DNA of 64,000 nt, from assembly GCA_013365325.1 (NCBI GenBank), contig JABVXV010000025.1, forward strand, positions 124,001 through 188,000, given 5' to 3'. A program made the translations under genes and the position numbers. The stretch comes from Dipetalonema caudispina (Eukaryota; Nematoda; Chromadorea; Rhabditida; Onchocercidae). Position 1 is the stretch's first letter. Each line of letters opens with the position of its first letter. Below, one piece after another: positions 59,400 through 64,000 of this stretch. The notes beneath the pieces were generated by a model. That model made no database searches. It saw only the letters and a list, made by a program, of their open reading frames with translations, and was not told the origin of the DNA.

Positions 59400-61442
59400 A
59401 TGGCAAATAAAGTCTTTAACGTAACAGTCACTTCCGACTCGCGACAATATCCATATGAAAAGCGATATCCTGCTTCGATGACCCTTCATGAATTGAAAGT
59501 TCGCTTTGCTTCTTTTTCTGATTTTCAGAAATCACTTTCCTTTGCAGCTTGACTAAACGATGAAAACGATCACGCCATAATGAAAACGATTCCCTTGTTT
59601 CCACTTGGGTTCCATTTCCAATATCAACAGTCATATAATGCGGGCATTCTGTGTAGGCACACTAGTCCCATTTACTGTCTCGTAGCTGGAAAGTTAAATT
59701 ACACTATTATATGCTTTGCTACACACTGATACTCCTTTATTATGGGTCCTTGAATTAAAGGGGTCTTTGCAGAATTTCATCTACAAACTTTCATCAATTT
59801 TTTCACTTTCAGGAAAAATTAGTGTTAGTTGTTGGTAGTTCAACCGAATGTATGCGAACAGAACTGCGTGACAAGGATGGGAAATTTATATCAGCTTTGA
59901 CTGATGATCATGCTACTCTTGAGAGATTAGGCGTGGCCGATGGTATGCCAACATATACCTACTGTAGTTTTCAAGTATAAGAGAAGAAAATTTTTCCTTT
60001 CCATATTTTGTTTGTCGGAAAAAGTTATAAAGATTTTAAATCCCAACTTTTTCTTTGTTTTTGACAGTCTTTCATGATCATTATTTTCGGGGATGAAAAT
60101 TCATGTTTCGGATACATCTACTGGCAATCCTATCACTTATGAAAATATTTCGGCGATTGAAAAATATACGATATCTGACGAAAAGTATAATGAGCGTGAA
60201 GGTGATCAATTTTATGTTTTTGTTGTTCTTGTAGCAGAAAACTTTAATATTTGTTACTGGCATTGAAGTTACCACTACTTTTGTTCAGACTCAGTGCGTG
60301 CGTGGAGACGGCGTGAAGGTTTGAAAATAAAATACGATGCACTTACTGCAGCCGAAAACGAAGCAAAGCGATTCAAGGTTTGCACTGCATTCATTTTAGT
60401 ACATATTGGAGGGAATCGTTTTTATTAATAGACGGATGACAGATGATTCAAATAAAATAGTTTTAATGTAAGTGAAACCATGTAAGTCTCTCACTTGCAA
60501 GTTTTTCTCAGATAGTCCTTTTATGGTCTTTTCCATATTTAAACATCTGTCGTTAGAGAAAAAAAGATTTTTCTTTTCTATATTTTGTTTGTCGAAAAAA
60601 ATTGTAAAGATTTTAAATCTCAACTTTTTCTTCTTTTCTTGACAATCTCCCTTTTTTTGATCACTGTTTTCGGGGACGAAAATTCATGCTTCGGATACAT
60701 CTACTAACAGTCCTATCAGTCATCAAAGGCGCGTCACAAAATGTCGTAAATGTGGGCTGAATCTACTGGTTTTAGCAAGTTATTGACGAATTGAAGGACG
60801 AGAAATAAAAAAAAAAATTCTCACGTAAAAAAACAAAGAAAAACAAGGGAGTGGCGCCAAGAGTAGTTGTTAAAAATGGCTGTTCAAGGTTGGTGATCGC
60901 TGTATGACGCATATATCGAACCAACGAGAAAGAAAAGGCGTCGTATCCTACATAGGACCAACGAAATTTAAAGATGGTTATTGGATTGGTGTCACATACG
61001 ATGAACCGTTTGGTAAGCACGATGGAAGTATTGATGGTGAAAGGTTAATACTTTATTCTTCTTTTTAACAATGTACAAAGTTGTTACCGGTAGAGAAATC
61101 GATGCAGCCTTCTGTTTTCTACATCGATCGATCTCTTTTTTGTTGAGTTGTCTTTCTGTTGCTATTCCATTTTCAAAACTATTAATCTATACTTCCAAAG
61201 TTTACTATAATTACATATTGGAATCAAAGCTTCAAAAATATGGCATTTCCGAAGTTATAAATCTGACTTCTATAAGAGGAGTCAGTTTTTCAAAATTTCT
61301 TGGGAAATCACATAACATTGATGTATTAAGCGAAATATCTCCGTGTTTAAGATATTTTACTTGCGAAAATAACCACGGAGTATTTGTGCGGCCTCGAGAT
61401 GTGAAGAAATGTGAGCAGGACGAAGAGATGGAAGAAATATAG
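59400..61442 (+). CDS. tbcb-1: Tubulin-folding cofactor B
   Basis: Cytosolic chaperone that binds alpha-tubulin in the tubulin-folding pathway and, with cofactor E, can dissociate tubulin dimers. Six exons, 224 residues (human 244): 59400-59498, 59813-59942, 60091-60201, 60289-60377, 60889-61043, 61352-61442. The N-terminal ubiquitin-like domain (about 1-90) has YEKRYPASMTLHELK and LVLVVGSSTECM. A middle block reads MKIHVSDTSTGNPITYENIS and IEKYTISDEKYNERE. The C-terminal CAP-Gly domain has GVVSYIGPTKFKDGYWIGV, YDEPFGKHDGSIDGERYF and NHGVFVRPRDV, and the protein ends DEEMEEI. Two joins are odd. Exon 3 must begin after CGG instead of CAG at 60088-60090, and exon 1 uses a GTTCGC donor. Exon 5 uses a weak TTCAAG acceptor, so the Lys-rich linker before CAP-Gly may be longer. 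Possible poly(A) signal at 61730-61735. Confidence 0.93.
60563..60722 (+). repeat. Decayed tandem copy of TBCB exon 3 with its 5' flank
   Basis: Aligns over about 150 bases with 59985-60135: TATATTTTGTTTGTCG, AAGATTTTAAATC, CAACTTTTTCTT, TTTTCGGGGA and AAAATTCATG all recur in the same order. The exon part differs by several bases (the ATG of MKIH is now ACG) and diverges after TCCTATCA. It lies within TBCB intron 4 and has no usable donor in the family frame, so it is taken as a non-functional duplicate. Confidence 0.8.
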
Positions 61443-63245
61443 ACATGCATATTGCATCTCCTTTTTTGCCTCAATTGTTTTTGTAAGTTACGAGCACGAA
61501 ATCAAGATTGTTTGATTAATTACAAAATCGATATCGGTTTTGTCACTTTTTCAAGGAATTCCTTCTGACATCGTTAGTTTTACTCAAAACAGTTCTTCCT
61601 TTGAGATTGCCAAAAGTGCTTGCAGGTTTCTTGATACATCGCGCGATCTACTGGTCTCTGTTTAAACCGGCTTAAGCAATTCATGATCTCGATTTGATTT
61701 GCGTTGTTCCATATTCACGCATGTGGTAAAATAAACTTAAAGGATGAACGCATTCCTCCTCCAGGAATTAATGGATTTGTTTGACATAACTTACTGTCTT
61801 CTAGCTAACAATCTTACGGGCTCATTTTTAATTACTGACATGTAATTGTTTGTTTTGCTTATATCTTTTAACGCTTCGAAAAGCTTACAATAAAATTCTG
61901 TAAAAAACATATATTAGTTATTTGCTCAAGATCTGAATCGTTTATATGCGTCGGATGATATTGACGAGAACGGTTGCGTGTATTGCTGAAGGCTTCAATC
62001 AAATAGGATAGTTGGTTGACGAATATGGCGAACTATCGACAAAATAGAAATTACAAATTGTACGGAGCATTCTGTAATATGCGTTAACAATTTTCGGTTT
62101 TTATGAAAAGAAATGGGACAGATTTTTTATCAGCAGATAATATCAAAAATTGTGGACTAGGAATTACTATGCGCATAAGAATATCTGAGAAATAGCATCC
62201 AAAATAATTTGTCAACAAATATCTACACAAACAAATAACTACAAGTTCTAAATAGCTCAGAAGGAAGGGAAAAGGCCAAAAAGAGATCTACATACCGAGA
62301 ATAGAGAAAGCGAAAGCTAGAGTGCTTCGAATAACTGTACAAAAATTTTCGAAAATGACCAGTCATAACAATAAAGAATCAGAGCAGATAATATGACCAA
62401 CTCAGCCCTAAATCCAAATAGAACACATGAAAACGTACTGCTTAAACTTCACAGTACGAAAAGCAATAGAAATTTAATCAGATGTACAGGAATTAGAGTG
62501 CTAGTTCAGGCGTTTTATGATTTGTTTCCATAACAACTAATGTTTTTTGATACCTGATAGGTGAAAATCTAGGCAATGAACATTATCGGTACTTAACAAG
62601 TGGAAGTAAGCCTTTCGAGAAACCTTTAAACACAGTTTCCTAAGCTATAAAACTTTCTAATGGAATTATAAATTCATTTCCACTCAGCAAGTGACTGCAC
62701 AGTTTCCAGTTTGTTTTTGGAAGTAACCCGTAAATCTGAGGAGTGTCGGTCATCTTACGCTCAATTCTACAAATTCGAAGAACAAAAAGCAAAACCGTAA
62801 TAATATGTATAAGCTAATATGGATCACACAGGCATCTGATAATACAAAACAATTTTGGCATAAGCAATAAATGAATATATACAGATACTTCTATGGTCAG
62901 CCCGTATGAAATAACGCTTGTTCTATTTTTTCGGAAGTATTCCGAAATTTCAAAACAGTATATAGACAAATTACCGAGAATTTTAAACAGTATATAAATA
63001 AATTATAAGTTAAAACCTTCCATGAAGTATCCATAGAGCGAAAAGCAGTGCTATTAATGACTTTACGATACCAAATGAGTCGCTTATTGGCAATGTTTGG
63101 AGAGGTGTCAACATAAGTAAATCTTATCTTTCAATCTGCGTATATGCTTCCACGATCCATCTAAACATTTCTTCAAAACTTTAGATCAATTATTCCAGTC
63201 GACCAAAAAAATATGTCCAAACTATATACAAAAAACAAAAAACTA
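61443..63245. other. Intergenic between convergent genes
   Basis: 1.8 kb with the TBCB 3' UTR (AATAAA at 61730-61735 and 61889-61894) and the 3' flank of the methyltransferase. No exon is seen on either strand. Confidence 0.5.
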
Positions 63246-63860
63246 TCACTGATTCCGTCCAATTTGGTTCTCTTTATTAGTGAGCGGTACGTAAATTACA
63301 CCCATCAGATCGTTCACCGTAACTTTACCCTTGCCATCTTTATCAACTTGCAAAAACCGCTGGTCACTATGTGCTGCACCAACCGGTATCAACATTCGTC
63401 CTCCAAGAGCTAGTTGATTCAATAACTGAAATAAAAAGATCATTTTTACTAGTAACAAAGGAGTATCGGCAAAATCAATAACTTTCTAATAAATTGATGA
63501 GCCACTTCGGTTAAGGCGATATAACCATTAAAAAAAAAAAAATAAATAAAATAAAAATAAAAATACGGACCCAAGCGAAGCCACTACTTCAGTAGCATGT
63601 TGGACAAATTACCGAATCATGTGAGAGTGGTACAGCAAATAAAGATGTAGAAATACCTCATCAGGGACATTCGGTGCTGCAGCTCCGACATGAATTGCTT
63701 TGTATGGTGCATGCTGTGGGAAGCCTTTACGCCCATCACCTTCAACCATTAGCACTCTTCCCTCCAGTAGATTCGCGTGGTTTTTTTTGATATTGCTGAT
63801 TGATAAGTCCACAAGCTGTTTAATGTGCTCTACTCCAACGACTTTACCACTTGCACCAAC
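63246..63860 (-). CDS. pcm-1: Protein-L-isoaspartate O-methyltransferase, C-terminal part
   Basis: Repair enzyme that methylates abnormal L-isoaspartyl residues in proteins using S-adenosylmethionine; cytosolic. Two minus-strand exons are in the window, 63860-63657 and 63425-63246, joining in phase 0 to give the last 127 residues of a protein that is usually about 225-230 long. Visible family motifs are [20 protein letters not shown], then [42 protein letters not shown] and [15 protein letters not shown]. The SAM-binding GSGSGY motif and the N-terminus lie upstream, outside the window. In the 63861-64000 remainder I see only intron sequence. Confidence 0.96.
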
Positions 63861-64000
63861 CTAGAAAGAAATATTGTACGATACTGAATCTATCTGATTC
63901 AATTTCAAAGCCTGAACATAGGAGCAATGGCGATTACATAAAAAAACGATTACTACTAACAGGAAACGGTTGTTAGCCATTTGTATAAAAAATCTCATGA

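Noticed and set aside
61071..61442. 123-codon frame ending in the TBCB C-terminus
   Set aside because: Only the last 30 codons are real exon; the rest is intron read through.
1..64000. tRNA and rRNA genes
   Set aside because: I looked for the GGTTCGAAT-type T-arm and paired acceptor stems and found none; a covariance search would be decisive.

Overview
The window looks like nuclear DNA of a nematode. It is AT-rich and gene-sparse. Genes are split by many short GT-AG introns with TTTCAG or TTTTAG acceptors. It carries a cuticle collagen of the type ending in [19 protein letters not shown], and several genes have a pyrimidine-rich acceptor only 2-40 bases before the ATG, as expected for spliced-leader trans-splicing. 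A parasitic, filarial-like species is my inference from base composition and gene style. I see no bacterial operon, CRISPR array, tRNA or rRNA gene.

Layout. 755-1739 (+): 3' part of a cuticle collagen. 4791-6248 (+): unrecognised membrane protein with two hydrophobic segments. 6738-9110 (+): protein with two PDZ domains. 12014-19610 (+): 24-exon PARP1 homologue with two N-terminal zinc fingers, PADR1 zinc domain, WGR, regulatory and catalytic domains. 20356-23004 (+): AHSA1/Aha1 Hsp90 co-chaperone. 23005-34870: about 12 kb with no gene I can support. 34871-35591 (+): small one-pass membrane protein. 38927-40301 (-), with uncertain 5' exons up to 41409: small membrane protein. 42390-44690 (+): two-domain rhodanese-type sulfurtransferase. 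45209-50146 (-): saccharopine-dehydrogenase-like oxidoreductase (SCCPDH), convergent with the previous gene. 54306-56572 (-): SERTA-domain protein. 59400-61442 (+): tubulin-folding cofactor B. 63246-63860 (-): 3' part of protein-L-isoaspartate O-methyltransferase.

These are mostly single-copy housekeeping genes with no obvious common pathway: DNA-damage signalling, Hsp90 regulation, tubulin folding, sulfur transfer, protein repair. Exon models were built by hand from reading frame, splice signals and family motifs; in all well-recognised genes the exon phases close and the totals are multiples of three.

The most interesting signals are splicing oddities. The last PARP exon is tandemly duplicated, with a broken upstream copy, and the catalytic glutamate codon is created by the final splice. 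TBCB exon 3 can only be joined in frame through a CGG rather than CAG acceptor, and a decayed tandem copy of that exon carries the same CGG. SCCPDH exon 7 can only be joined in frame through a GA donor; otherwise the protein ends early.
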